From: Calonectria ilicicola
Taxonomy: Eukaryota > Ascomycota > Sordariomycetes > Hypocreales > Nectriaceae
Length of the DNA: 64,000 bases
Direction: 5' to 3'
Assembly: GCA_020809705.1 (NCBI GenBank)
Contig: CP085827.1
Location: 5,704,001 to 5,768,000 of the forward strand
The notes under the pieces were generated by a model that did no database searches, was not told the origin of the DNA, and saw only the letters and a list, made by a program, of their open reading frames with translations. The position numbers and the translations under genes are program-made. Shown here one piece after another: positions 1 to 11,888 of this stretch (position 1 is the stretch's first letter; every line of letters begins with the position of its first letter).

Positions 1-1291
1 GATGAAGCCAATTTGGTGAACAGATCAAGCGTAATGCAGATCTTAGATCTCAGCAGGAGGGTGGAGAATTATTAGCACGAAGCCCAGCCGTGGCTGTAGA
101 GACCAGAGCTTTTCGCTACCCGAAATTCTGCAAAACAAAACCCGATGCCTACCCAAAAGTTCCGCCCAATATGATATCACCCACCCCTCGCCCCATCTTT
201 TCTCTTTTTCTTTTCTTTTTCCTCCTTTTGTTTTTTTTGCCCCCCTTCATGTAATGTACTCTTGAGAGCATTGGTAATATGAGGAAAAACGTATGATAGA
301 TCATGAAAACGTGGAGCCCTTACTTTGCAAGCTGGTTTCACCCCCATGTCTCACACCTTGATTCCAAGACACGGGATGTTGACCAGATCCCCGCTGGGCC
401 AGTGAGCATAGAGCCATTGCGGATGTACGACCCATAATATCTTCTCCTTTAATCTGTACTATCTATCACCAGCCTCTCAAGACATGCTTTTGTGACATCA
501 TTGATATCAAGTTTTTAAAAGACACCCTCTTATGGCGCCTCAAGTGTTGGGCATAGTCTAGGCTGCGTAACGGCCTTCCTGCCCCTTCCAGTCGAGTGTC
601 CGGGTGAAATCACTCGAGTATTTGTCTATGTGCTGCATGCCGATCCTTGGCCAGGCGATGGGGGCTTTTTTGAAGGCTTTTCTTAGCCATTCCATTGCTT
701 CTTAGCCCCCATTTCTCCAAGATTTGAGGTGGGTTGTGTTGTCGGGATCTGGAGCTGAGTTTACTGCCTGTGTTGCATGCCGGTTTTCAACGCAGCGGGT
801 ATCTACCATCTTGGGTGGATCTCGCCTAAACACTGCTATCCTCCCCTTTCCATTTTTCTTCGGGGCTTACTTCATCACATCTACTGAAGCCTTGTAATGA
901 GTCTGACTGATGGTACTGGCTATACACAATAAGATTTCTTGGCTTCATGACCCTTCTCCGTAAGGATGTTAGCACCATAGCTCTAAAGTCGACCAACACA
1001 TTTTATTGTGTTTGAGCAAAATGAGTTGAGTATACAAAGTGCCAGAAACCGAAAGTTGACCAATTTGTCCCTCTGATTGATATTGGAAGTTAAAGAGCTT
1101 CCTAGAAATACTATTTGACGTCAAGAGAGTGTATTGAGAACCAGGTAAAATCCCAAACCTAAACCCATGGTTTTTCGTAATAAGCATAAGGGTATATATA
1201 TACTGCAATCCGTCTCTCCCTCCCGCAAGAAAATGATCTAACCTCAAGGAGCGCTGCTCAAAATGGTTCCACTCTGGGCCCAGCCAAGCCG
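1..1291. other. Intergenic, no gene seen
   Basis: No reading frame here looks like a protein family. The stretch lies 3' of the phosphatase-like gene and contains pyrimidine-rich tracts near 180-250. A 92-codon minus-strand frame at 969-1247 has no recognisable content. Confidence 0.6.
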
Positions 1292-3170
1292 TTAGACGCT
1301 TTCGTGCGCCTTGACAGGGCTGGCGTTCATGACACTAATATCATCATCATCATCGTCAAAGGACTTCCCCCTCTGTCTGGGTACGTCGACACTCTCAACA
1401 CCTGATACCTGGTCAGGAGCGAGAGTGCTTCCGCCGAGGGTACTTCCGTTCCCATCGCGGCTGCTTGCATTTCCATCCTTCAACTCCCAGCTTCCCACTC
1501 GCTCGTGGTGAAAGCCTTCCTTAGTGACAGACACGTCTTTATCATCGTCCATCTTCTCGGGGCCTTTGAACCCGCCGGCAGCGCTTACCTGCTCCGGCAT
1601 CGGTTCTTGCTCTGGGAAGCCTGTTCGTCTGAGACGAAGGCCTCCACAACAGTACAAAGACACCCCGGCAATGGCCACGACCACAAGCATGATTACTGCG
1701 CCTACGACTCCAGCAACAGCTGGGTCCATGGAGTCTGCCGTCGACTGGCGACTGGTGCCCCCGTCATTGAAGGGGTTTGAACACCATGGCGCAGGTGTTG
1801 ACCCGCAAACATCACACCACTCGTATGATGATACGCCAACACCTTGCATCCGGCGCATGAAGCGTGAGAGGGGCATTGTGTTATTATCAAATCCAAAGAG
1901 TGAGTAGATTGCAAAGTCCTCGCCCGCATCTGCGGTAGCACGGTAGTAAAACCGGACCCGAAGGTCTTCAAACGACGGGACTACATCTGCAGAAGTCGAG
2001 TTGTCTCCATATACCTCAAAAACCATGGCGGCGCCAGGCTCCGGGAGAGTGGAAAAGGGACCTTCTTGGACGGCTTTGCGATCAATGAGGCCTGCAAGAG
2101 CGAAAAAGCTCATAATTGGTTGGAATGTGCCAAATGTGATGGACATCTTATCTTCACTTCCGTTCCATCGGATGCTGTCGATGAGCTGACGTGCAATCCT
2201 ATTCGCAAGGGTGCGCCCAGCGATTGAGTAGAGGATTTCCTTGTCATCGTCGTTATCATCAGAAGATGAGTAATTTATATAAGAGTTCTTAGAGCGCTCA
2301 AGAGTGGCTGCATACACATTCATCAAAGTCAGTTTCGAAGTTGCATTGGTGAGTCCGTCGTGCACCGTCTTGTTGTGGGTATACAAGTATTGCACCAGTT
2401 GATAAAGCTCATAAGCATTCCAGAAGTTGGCATCAAAGGTGTTGACAGTGCCTTGCAACGGAGGCTCGCTAAACAATTCCTGGTAAAAGTCGAGAGATGA
2501 GTCGGCAAGACCTGACATGTAGGGGTCTTGCGTTAGGTTATTGTACATCTCGCTCACCCAGTTGGAGCATCTAAGATTTCCCTGGATACTGGAGGCTTTG
2601 TCAATGTCATGCATCATTGAGTGGGGGAATACAAATGCCCTACCCAGTAGACCTTTGATCCAAGATACCATATGTGCGAATGTTTGCATACTGGTATCCA
2701 TTAAGTGGGTAATCGATAAGAGTGTCGTTATCTTGGGAATAGTCACGGGCTATTTCGGTATCATCTGTGGTGTTGCCAAATGCATCGGATGCAGGAGGAT
2801 ATAAGCCCTGCAGGAACGACATGGCCGACGTGGTTATGTATTCATAGTCAAGAGAACCAAGATCAAGTGCTCCATTGTCAATCATGTCCGTCGGTATGGA
2901 CTGAAGGCGCGCAGTCTGGATGTGATCATAATCTGAACCGCTCACGTTTGCCAAATAGCGAGCACGGAATGCCTTTCCCTGTCGCAGCAACTGCTGAGCT
3001 CCCTCGGGGGTGAGGACTGTGCCATCCAGTGGTGTTTTTTCGCCATGATTGATGTAAGCCGCCACTGCCCAGATGGTTTCCCCATCAGTGGACTGTGCCC
3101 ATGTACCCGCAAAGAGAGCACAGGCGAGTGCAAGGCGCTTGATAGGGGCCATTGCAAAGGGTTGGTTCAT
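1292..3170 (-). CDS. Membrane-anchored histidine-acid-phosphatase-like protein
   Basis: Two exons, 3170-2669 and 2595-1292, joined by a 73-nt GT..AG intron (2596-2668, phase 1), give about 601 aa. The start at 3170 precedes a hydrophobic signal peptide ending near WAQS; an ATG at 3152 is an equally good start. The N-terminus carries INHGEKTP (residues 40-47), which matches the RHGxRxP signature of branch-2 histidine phosphatases except that the phosphate-binding Arg is Asn. The usual C-terminal HD pair is also absent: the aligned segment reads ITFGTFQPIMSFFALAGL. Many N-glycosylation sequons lie in the ectodomain, then one membrane span (VAGVVGAVIMLVVVAIAGV) and an acidic cytoplasmic tail with a poly-Asp run. 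The fold assignment follows family resemblance; loss of phosphatase activity and a cell-surface role are inferred. Confidence 0.75.
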
Positions 3171-4871
3171 GATTTGGTCACTCCAAGCGGCTTGACTCGG
3201 GACGATGACAGCACGGCAGTCTCCAGCATGGGAGAAGAATGAAGTGGAGGGAGAAAAAACAATCCATAGGGGCGCGAAGGAATGGGACGGGTTACTGTTT
3301 AACTCACAGCTACGTGCGGAGATGGTGCTGTACTGATCGTCACTATTGGAGACTGATTGCTTTTGCATCCCACCATATGCACTCGCGCCGCCCTTGGGTT
3401 GCCAAGAACGGGCGAGTCAAGGGTACATTGGAAATCAACATGACATGTGTGTAAGATCTAGTAATCGAGACCCTTGTCGTGCAGCTGGCTCGCTACGCGG
3501 GCGGGCTGGGAAGCCGGAGCTGCAACGACAAGCGGATCAAGGCATGCGGGGAAGCAGCCAACGACAATGGCACAATGGCACGATAGAGCTGTTGTGGGAA
3601 AGCTTCCGAGGGAGACACACTGTGGGCGGGCAGAAGGGAAGCGCAAAGCGAGACCGGCCCAATCACGGATACGGGGACGGGCGTAGTGGTTGCAAACCTG
3701 CTGCAGCCCGGTGGTGATATGGATGACAAGGTGGAGAGGTGGCTTGGCGTGGTCGATGCATCACAGCGGCATGTCTCTGGTTGGGCGGCGCAAAGTCCCC
3801 GGCAGATGAGGGGGAGTCGTCGGCTCGGGTTTGCAAGAGCTTCGGTGAGCGAAGGACGACGCAAGGGCGCGATGCGATGAGGTGAGAGAGGGGGGGAGGG
3901 GGGAGGGGGTGGACAAAGAGAGGGCGAGGCCATCATAGCCACAGTACACATGGACATGAGCGCGCACAACTGAGCTCAACCAAACCAAACCAAATCGAAC
4001 CGTGCAACAAATATTTCAATCGGGAAAGCCAAGACATGATTGTCACGCGTCGAGATAAAGCAGCCGAGCCCTGTCCACTCACATCTAGTAGCCATCCTTT
4101 GGCTTTGTTGTTGGTGCATTCAGCCGACATACAGCCTTTGTAGTGGTGGTGGCTGGGTGGAGTCGGCCACACGTGGGATGCCTTGAACGGGAGCTTTATA
4201 ATGATATGCACTGCTGGGGTTTTCGCAAAAGATGGTGGGCGAGAGCAACGCTGAACAAGATTCCATCATGACTGAACCTCGGGTTTGCAAACCTTGTTTT
4301 TATTCCCACTCACTCGCTGAGCACCCCAAATGTTGTTGGTGTTACTGATGGTGGCGCTGGCGGTGGTGTAGTGCGCAAGCATTTATTCCATCACTTGTGA
4401 ATCATTGTGAGCATATGCACTGCCATAAGTGACACTGCGAAACGCACACATTTTGCGTCATCCTAACAATTGGCCAAAAAGTAAAAAAAAAAAACCACAA
4501 TCATGATTGATCCAGCCTCCAAAATAATTATTCAGCTGGTCCGTCAACCTCCTCCCGCCAAGACATACAAAGTCCTAGATAGCAGACGGGACGCGTCATG
4601 GCACGCCCTGTGCATGGTCTTTGCATGGCCTCGAGCACTAATGTAGCAAGCTGACTACATTGCATCTGCCATCTCAATCGACCAAGATGCAACCATGCCA
4701 ACAGCTCGTATCCGTACCTCTGAGCTGTCTGTTGGATGCATGACTCAGCAAGACCAGGGAATGTCCATGCGTGATTTAGCTCAACTAGCACCATATATAC
4801 CTCATCAAAATCTCGAATGTCAACCCACCGCGGGAACAACCAATCATGGAAGACGCTTGTCTGCCAAATAC
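3171..4871. other. Intergenic with a G-rich run, no gene seen
   Basis: Upstream region of the phosphatase-like gene. Frames on both strands near 3.4-4.2 kb (up to 158 codons) are low-complexity and overlap each other, so they look accidental. A G-run (7, 6, 5 and 2 G's split by single bases) lies at 3890-3912 and could form a quadruplex. A poly-A run lies near 4482. Confidence 0.55.
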
Positions 4872-4943
4872 GGTTTCATGGTCTAACGGTTATGACTGCG
4901 GATTCTGATTCCGCCAGCGAGGGTTCGACTCCCTCTGAGACCT
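4872..4943 (+). tRNA. trnQ-CUG: tRNA-Gln (anticodon CTG)
   Basis: The 72-nt sequence folds as a cloverleaf. The acceptor arm pairs GGTTTCA with TGAGACC (one G-T pair), the anticodon stem pairs GCGGA with TCCGC, and the loop TTCTGAT puts CTG at positions 34-36, reading CAG (Gln). The A-box region (TGGTCTAACGGT) and B box (GGTTCGACTCC) are both present. There is no intron. It stands alone, with no other tRNA seen in the window. Confidence 0.95.
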
Positions 4944-4946
4944 TTC

Positions 4947-4951
4947 TTTTT
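4947..4951 (+). terminator. RNA polymerase III terminator
   Basis: A TTTTT run begins four bases after the tRNA-Gln 3' end, as expected for Pol III termination. Confidence 0.8.
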
Positions 4952-6132
4952 GCCTTTCCAGCCTCGGTTTATTTTTGGCATACCAGGACAAAGCATGAAC
5001 CGAATTCCACCCCCAAGTTCTCGAACAGCGCAAATGTTTTGGAAAGAGGGAGTGTAAGGCCTGGCCAGGTGAAGATTTTCTATGCTCTTAGCAGTCGATG
5101 CAACTACCCACTGGCCTTGAGTTGGGTCACGAGTGAACCCTTTCAGCGAAAAGCCAAGGCTGTTAGGCTCTTTGTGTATCGCCGCAGCCCCCATTCGTTA
5201 TACAGGATGAGCACCACAGGGCTGACCTCGAACTAATGCTATCTTTTGACTACCTCGACCTAGTTAGCAATCTGATATAAAATGGACCATTCGGATATAT
5301 TTAGATTGGGTATCGTGGACAAGTATTCATGGCGCTTCAGAGCTCCGTCCCGCCACGACATGCAGCTAACGGTGGGCCAACCTTTCGCAGCGCTTAGCTG
5401 CCTGAGGTCGGGGAACGAGCAACTGTTTACATATGACCACCTTTCTTGACGTCGAGAGCTTCGGTTTTTCATTTGACCGTGGTTGTTTGCTGTGAAATAT
5501 ACGGGTACTAGGTCTAAAAGCGAGAAAATTTCTGAAAATACAGCAAGCTAAAATATAATTCACTAAGCACTATAGACCTTGGCCTGGGACAAGAAATGGC
5601 CCTAATTAGTTGCTGGTGTTGCGATTGATGAAAAGGGGTCAGACTATTATTCTGTTCAATTGGTTCCGAGTGCATTTGATGGCTGGATATGCTCCACTAA
5701 CGAGGTAGATGGGAGAGAAATGGAGGCAATGAGGCCAGTGATAAATTTCGCATTGTGGGCAGGGAAGCCTAACCCAGGCTCTCCAGCCACCTAGTTAACT
5801 GGAAGGCGACCGACCAACAGCTGAAATATTATGGAAATCGTCTGCAGTTTATAGCCAATAAGACGGGAATTGGCATGGCGGTATGCAGCTAACAAAAACA
5901 ACCCTGTCGCCTTGGGCGGCTAATCATGTGCCACCAGAAACAGGCTGTGCCTTCGTCCAGCCTACCCCCTCCCATAAATATGCCAAATGAGGCTCACACG
6001 AGGCATATTGCTCTAGGCCAAGCAAACGAGATCCCAGATCCGGTCAGAACCCTGTATCTTCCATCTTCGCTTCAATTCCTATCGCGAACAGCACCCCCTT
6101 CCGGCCTCTGGCTGTGAGAGTCGTAAATCACC
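4952..6132. other. Intergenic, no gene seen
   Basis: Moderately AT-rich, with only short overlapping frames (largest 139 codons, running through the tRNA). Its right end is the upstream region of the CorA-like gene. Confidence 0.55.
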
Positions 6133-7688
6133 ATGGCGCGAACATCTGTGTTGAAGATCAGACCTCTGGGCTCATCAATTCGTTCATCATCAGTGGCAGA
6201 TGGCATTATTACCTTTGAGTATCTCATGGTAAGGCTCTTTTGATGTCACCGCCATCTCGGATCCCAAGTTAACCTTGCGTAGCGAAACTTCTCAACGCTC
6301 CCAGATAGTTGTTACCTGTAAGAATCAACGTCAATGCAGTCCATGTTTTCTTTCACCAACTAATGTAACCCAGATTATATGACGGGCCAAATCCTGATCC
6401 GTCCACGTGGGCGGAAGTGCTTTCTTGCTTCAACGCACCCGCAATACTGGGCACAAAGATGTACATCGAACATAATGGATACTTCGGTTGCCGGCCGACA
6501 TATGATGAGCAAAATGAAAACAAATTGACGAGCTACAGTACGTCGCCGAGCTTTGCAGAATGCTTCAACAACTGGCTTACTAAAGTCAATATTTAGGCAC
6601 TTGGTTTCGATGCCTCGTCAAAAAGCTTTTGACGAAAAAAGACAAAATACTATCAAATGAGAAGGGTTATATCTGGAGCGAGATGGCATTTTATACTTTC
6701 TGGGAAGCACCTGGTCTACAACGAACCCTATGCATCAATGTGCCTCGCGATTTAGAATCGGGGCTTCGTGAAACGCTGGAAAGCAAGTTTCTTACCCCTG
6801 CAGATCCATTTGCAATGCACCTCCCTCTTATCGACGAGATTATCAAGCTGAATGATGACGCCGTTTGGCGAGTCAGACACCCAGTTCGGGCGATTGAAAA
6901 GGTATCTTTCTACGAGTATCTCATTGATACATGAGCCTCTTACTAAACTGCTTCAAGTGCCGCGAAAAAGATGGCCTGGCGATCGACTTTGAGGCACTGC
7001 ACGAGATTTCCAGACATGCAATTCATGTCTGTGAAGTTCTTGAAGCTACGATAGAGACATTCGAGCACATTTTAAGACAGCAAGAAAGTATCTTCAAACT
7101 CGACGACTTACTCAAACCCCTCGGGAAAACCTACTGTGAACGGTCCGTGGAATATGTACGATTTCAAGTACATGTAATCAAGAGCCTTAAGTTGCGCTCC
7201 GATTCAAATTATGAACGCCTCAAGAGCGAAATCACAGTCGTACGCCACCCTGACCTCAAGACAATACGAAAGAGAAAACACTGACCAACCGGAATCTCGA
7301 TTTAGGCATACAATACTATCGCTCAGCAAGATAACACGGTGATGAAATCCATCGCACTATTAACTATGGTGTTTTTACCAGCCACCTTTATTTCTGTACG
7401 TGAATAACTGACGATTTGCTTGTGCATCACTCTGACCAAATATCGCAGGCATTCTTCAGCACCACCTTTTTTAATTATGGGGATGACGGTTCCTGGCAGG
7501 CCTCGGGGAAGATTTGGATTTATTGTGTCGTCACTTTCCCCTCGACTGCCCTGTCCATACTGATCTGGCGGCTTTGGGTCAACGGCAAACTGAAGCCCTT
7601 GCTTGGGAAGACTAAAGGACATTTTGACTTGCACCGCACGCAGACGATGAAAAAGGAGGGGAAAAGCGATGTTGAAAAGGGTTCTTGA
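6133..7688 (+). CDS. CorA-like two-span membrane protein
   Basis: Seven exons: 6133-6228, 6283-6317, 6374-6537, 6597-6901, 6958-7239, 7306-7395 and 7449-7688. The six introns are 53-66 nt and all GT..AG; the joined frame is about 403 aa. It resembles the large fungal CorA/ZntB-like family: a soluble N-terminal domain (FYTFWEAPGLQRTLCINVP), a long helical segment (ARHxxHVCEVLEATIETFE-type), the hallmark NTIAQQDNTVMKSIALLTM, then span 1 (LPATFISAFFSTTFF) and span 2 (IWIYCVVTFPSTALSILIW). The YGMNF motif that lines the pore of true CorA Mg2+ channels is not present; FFNYG stands in its place, so Mg2+ transport should not be assumed. The start ATG is the first in frame and gives a soluble N-terminus. 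Known: the family fold. Inferred: plasma or organelle membrane location. Confidence 0.7.
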
Positions 7689-7854
7689 TACTTAATGATG
7701 AATAAAATGGGCTGAATGTGATTCATGTTTGGATCTAACTGAGAATAGTACACCTGAAATGATTCTGAAAGCGTTCCATGCTTCCCCCTTCCCTCCCTTT
7801 AACACCGTGTCTCATGCAACGATACCTTTTTATTGAGTGCAAAAAGCCCGTAAT

Positions 7855-9423
7855 CTACCACATTATTTCGATGTTTGTCATGGTTTCCTTGATAATATCA
7901 TATCGCGACTTGCCGGCTAAGACAATGTGCCAATTCGCATTGTTTACACCTGTTGTGCTCTCAGCTACAACATCGCCGACCGTCTTTTTCCCGTAATCAT
8001 CATCGCCATCAAGGCCATAGCTCCGCGCTTCATCAACGAAATCTTTGGATATGGTAACTCCTTGGGATATTTTAATCTCCGTCTTGTCTTTGGTTGCGTT
8101 GTAGAGGACGATGGCGGCGTGGTCGGTAGGTTTTTCAACACCCTTTGTTCGGATGTAGTTCTCGATGGACCCAACGAAAACAGTCCCAATCTTCAACTTC
8201 TTCATTTCTTCCTTGTACTCGTCTGATTCTAGAAGGGTAAGAGCGTGGGTGATTCGGTTATAGGCACCTCGAAGTCCTGCATCGTTGTAGGGCTGTTCCC
8301 CGACGTTCGACTTGCCCGGGACGATGATTGTATGCAGTGCTCTCCATGAAGGTAAATCGCCCTCAAATTTGGATTCGAGGACCTGACGCTTGAAACCATT
8401 GGCGGTAGGCACCACGAGCAGGACGTTATCTCCGTATGATGGGAAGTCATGTTTGGGGAATGGGGGCAACTTCGGAGTCTCTTGAGGTGGTGGTACCACG
8501 GCCTCCGTGTTTCTCAACTTTTCGATGGGGATTTTTTGAGTATTATCCATAGTGTTTATGACTTCGGTGATGTATGTGACGATGTTTGATGTTGTAAGAG
8601 GCTCCAAGATGCTGTTTCGGTTGTAGTGTTCGCTCACTCCAAACACAACGATGGGGTTGCACAGGTTTAAATAGGTTGGGTTTCTAGCAGGAAATAGGGT
8701 TTGAAAGCTTTTCAGAAGCTTTGAACAGCTCTCAAGGATTTTGGGAAACCCTTTGTGTTGTTCGTGATTCACGAGGCTGCCTTCAAAGCTATTATTTTTT
8801 TCATTGTTTGCTGAATAACAGTGATTCATGTGATGTACCGCGGCGGGGCTAAAAGATTCCTGTCAATGAGATTTAATTAATTTATGGGCTATTTGAGGAC
8901 AAGCAAAGCTTACAGAAAGAATGACTTGGTGCAAGTGCAAGTCTTCATCACTGCTAGCATTCTTTCGCAGAGTTTCAACAGCACGCTCCAACTTGCTTGG
9001 GGTAACTGCAGCCCCAGGTGCTGCATCCTCGCTAGAAATGGGAGTGGGTGGGCTTATGATGAGATCTCCCAGTTTAAATTCTGGACCTGAAATTCCCTGA
9101 ATTAATCCTGACACCACTATACCGCTGACTTGGTCTGGATCTGATAGTATTCCCTGTATCTCGCTTTGGAGGGAACAATTGCCATCCAGAGTATCAACAA
9201 GTCTCACTAAGAAGATCTCCGTCGTTCCGACATTTGTCTGTATTGTGTTCGTATGTTGAGTCACGCTCTGCCCACTCTTCTCACCCAAAATAAGCGACGC
9301 ACACGGCTCAAACAAAGGATCGGCGCAAACCCAGTAAACGCGGCTAATATTCCGGTGATTGTCTTGTACTGTCGGTTCGATTACCAAAGACATTATCGAA
9401 GCCCCATGCACCGAATTTGGCAC
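7855..9423 (-). CDS. Phosphorylase-like domain fused to YjjX-like NTPase
   Basis: Two exons, 9423-8914 and 8859-7855, with a 54-nt intron (8860-8913, phase 0); 504 aa. The C-terminal third resembles the YjjX/DUF84 inosine/xanthosine triphosphatase family (NTPase I-T): VLLVVPTANGFKRQVLESKF, then GEQPYNDAGLRGAYNRITHA, then VFVGSIENYI and KKTVGDVVAE, in the family's order. Such enzymes hydrolyse ITP/XTP to keep damaged purines out of nucleic acids. The N-terminal half follows the strand pattern of PNP/UDP phosphorylases (VSGIVVSGLIQGISGPEF, then KLGDLIISPP; later NPIVVFGVSEHYN), but is diverged and short in the middle. A Pro-rich linker separates the halves. It ends 166 bp from the stop of the CorA-like gene, in tail-to-tail orientation. 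The NTPase assignment is moderate and the phosphorylase assignment weaker; both rest on pattern reading. Confidence 0.6.
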
Positions 9424-11888
9424 AGAATAAAACGCTCATTTGAGCATTTTAAGGAATGGTCCAACACTCTGACGTATCATATCACGTGAGTAATTCAATT
9501 CAGCCTAACAAAAGCCGCGTGTCACACGAGTTTTGGTTTGCATGTGCACCATAGCCTCTTAAAGCGAAGCCATGCCTGCTCAAAATCCCAAATGTAATTA
9601 CGCGACTACAGAATAAAGGATTTGGCAAGGGTCTCTTATCGGACCCTCTACTTGAGCCCACCAGGCTTCGGTGTCTCAATAGGAACAATGCCTTTTCTCA
9701 TGCCCCTCTCTCAATCAAGTCCCCCGCTATTTTGACTAGCGCCGCAAGGCATATTTTTGATGTATTCAGATGGAAAGAATTTTAAACGGAGTTGAGGGCG
9801 GTCTTTAATCGATGAATTTTCTAAACAAGTTTGATGCAATATACCCCATTTACATTTTCTTCTCATAAAGCTAAACAGGGTTAGGTTACAATGAACAACC
9901 AGAAGTGTTTTACTGTGACCTCCCATATATAGTGGCTGAGAAGACTGCGGTTGTTCCACTTCATTTCCGCCAAGGCATTAATTTATAGACCTACCATAGA
10001 GAAAAGGGCAGTGTTTCATTCATAAATGCGCCAATGTCGGTAGATGAAAGCACAACATGATCATTCTAGGCAGAGGCCTCAAGATTGGAGCTTGTTGATA
10101 TTGCGAAGGGCTAAGTGGAGCAGGGACCGGGCGATAAACCAAGAGAAAGTCGATATATGGGTCCGGAAAAGAGATCACTGCCCCAATATGATTTCAAAAG
10201 TAGACTTTCTAGAAAAAGAATAGGGCTGTTGATTGCTCTTGGTTGGTTGCGGGGACTCCAGGAGGCAGTGCAAGCGGATCCATGGTGCTCTGTGTCAGCT
10301 TGTGGCGAAGGAAAGTACAAGACTGACTGCATTTGCCTTTACACTTACAATTAGGTTAAGAAACAAAAAGGTTTTATTTTTTTGGTATTTTTGGTATTGT
10401 AATCATTACTGTGCCTGCTCAGGTACATACAAGGCGTAATAGAGTCAAAATGAAGTGAGCCCTGGATTATAAACGGACCACGATTCCGGGTATACTGTGT
10501 ACGTTTAAAAAGAAAATATAAGGGGTTTTCCAAATGCAATATTTCTTAGAAGCACCAGAGCCGCAAAAATGGGAGGTATAATGAGTGCTTGACAATGTTG
10601 CTCGGTCTTCATCAGCTTCATCAGCTGCCTAAAAGACGTTCGGAGGTTCTACTTGGCAGGAACATTTCATAAATCCTACAACGCATCTTCAAAGAACTGA
10701 CTAGGAAACACTTAGACAATAATAAAGATAGATGCGATTCCAACAAATTTAGCTCTATGCAGGACCTCTGGCCAGCAGTTTCGGTTGCCCGAGCTCCAGG
10801 CTCTAACGGTACATACCTGGCGAATGCCGATGTAATCTCACCACTACCATTTCTAGCCTTCGATCACAGGCCCAATAAGACCATAATAAACTGAGCACAC
10901 AATAAAGTGGCTTTATCTGAAATTAATGGAGAAAAAATACGCCGATCGAATTAGATGATGGAACTCATGTGTCTAGATCTAACATAGACACCTAGGGGCT
11001 CCATAGCTTCTTTGAGTTGCCCATTGGCTGGGTTGGCTGTTGCAAGTTCCTGCTGAAATTTACGTCGATAAGCATGTTATTCTACCCATGTTTTCTCTTG
11101 CTTATCCCGCCCACATGTTTTAGGAGTTTGTGTGCTTTCTTTGCTTGCCCATTGGCAAGATATGATAGTGCTAGCCCGTGCTGTGAATTGAATCGAGATG
11201 GGTGATTCTCTGCCATTACTTTCTCAGATATCGTAACCACATCCTTGAATATCTGAATTGACTCCTGTACCTGCTCATTTACATGGGATTAACTACCCAC
11301 CCATTAAACAAGAATCCAAGAAAGGTAATCTTCACATTAAATAATAACGGAAAAAATGCGTTCTGGGCTTCTGTGGCCATGAAGAGGAATACTTGGCATG
11401 AACAAAGGGTATCAAGTGGTTTAGAAAAGGCACTGTGAATCCAGCAATTCGTGCGATTGACATGTGTTTATGTCTGGAGGAGAAAATAAGCTTAGTCAAT
11501 TTTGAGAGTCACCTCTTTTTATTTAATAAGAGCAGTGATAAAGTATATCCTTCCAACATTTGCTAACTGCTATATAGATGACTATGTTTCTGGTACTGCA
11601 CACCGTAAGCCAGGGGAGGCTGGCAATATTAGGTATTAACCGTCCCTAGGAGGAAACAAGCTGGATGGCTTTTAGGGAAAAGCTGAGAAAGGATGATACT
11701 TGATCATATCGCTACCAAGCTTTGTATTCCTCACATGGGTTCACCATGCGTAGATCCCTGTTTTCCGATATCTAAAACACGCAAATTACTACCCCGATGC
11801 AGAGAATTCCCCGAAATGTCCTTCGTTTCCATCACTCGTAAAAGTTCAGTCGCAGATTCATTTTCTTTTTGAAACGTTCCCATGCTCA
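9424..11888. other. AT-rich intergenic, no gene seen
   Basis: About 2.5 kb between divergent and convergent neighbours. Only short, overlapping frames without family features are present. I saw no terminal repeats or transposase remnants. Confidence 0.55.

Noticed and set aside
3493..3969. 158-codon minus-strand frame
   Set aside because: Low-complexity Pro/Ser/Leu translation of a G-rich tract with competing frames on both strands; no family resemblance.
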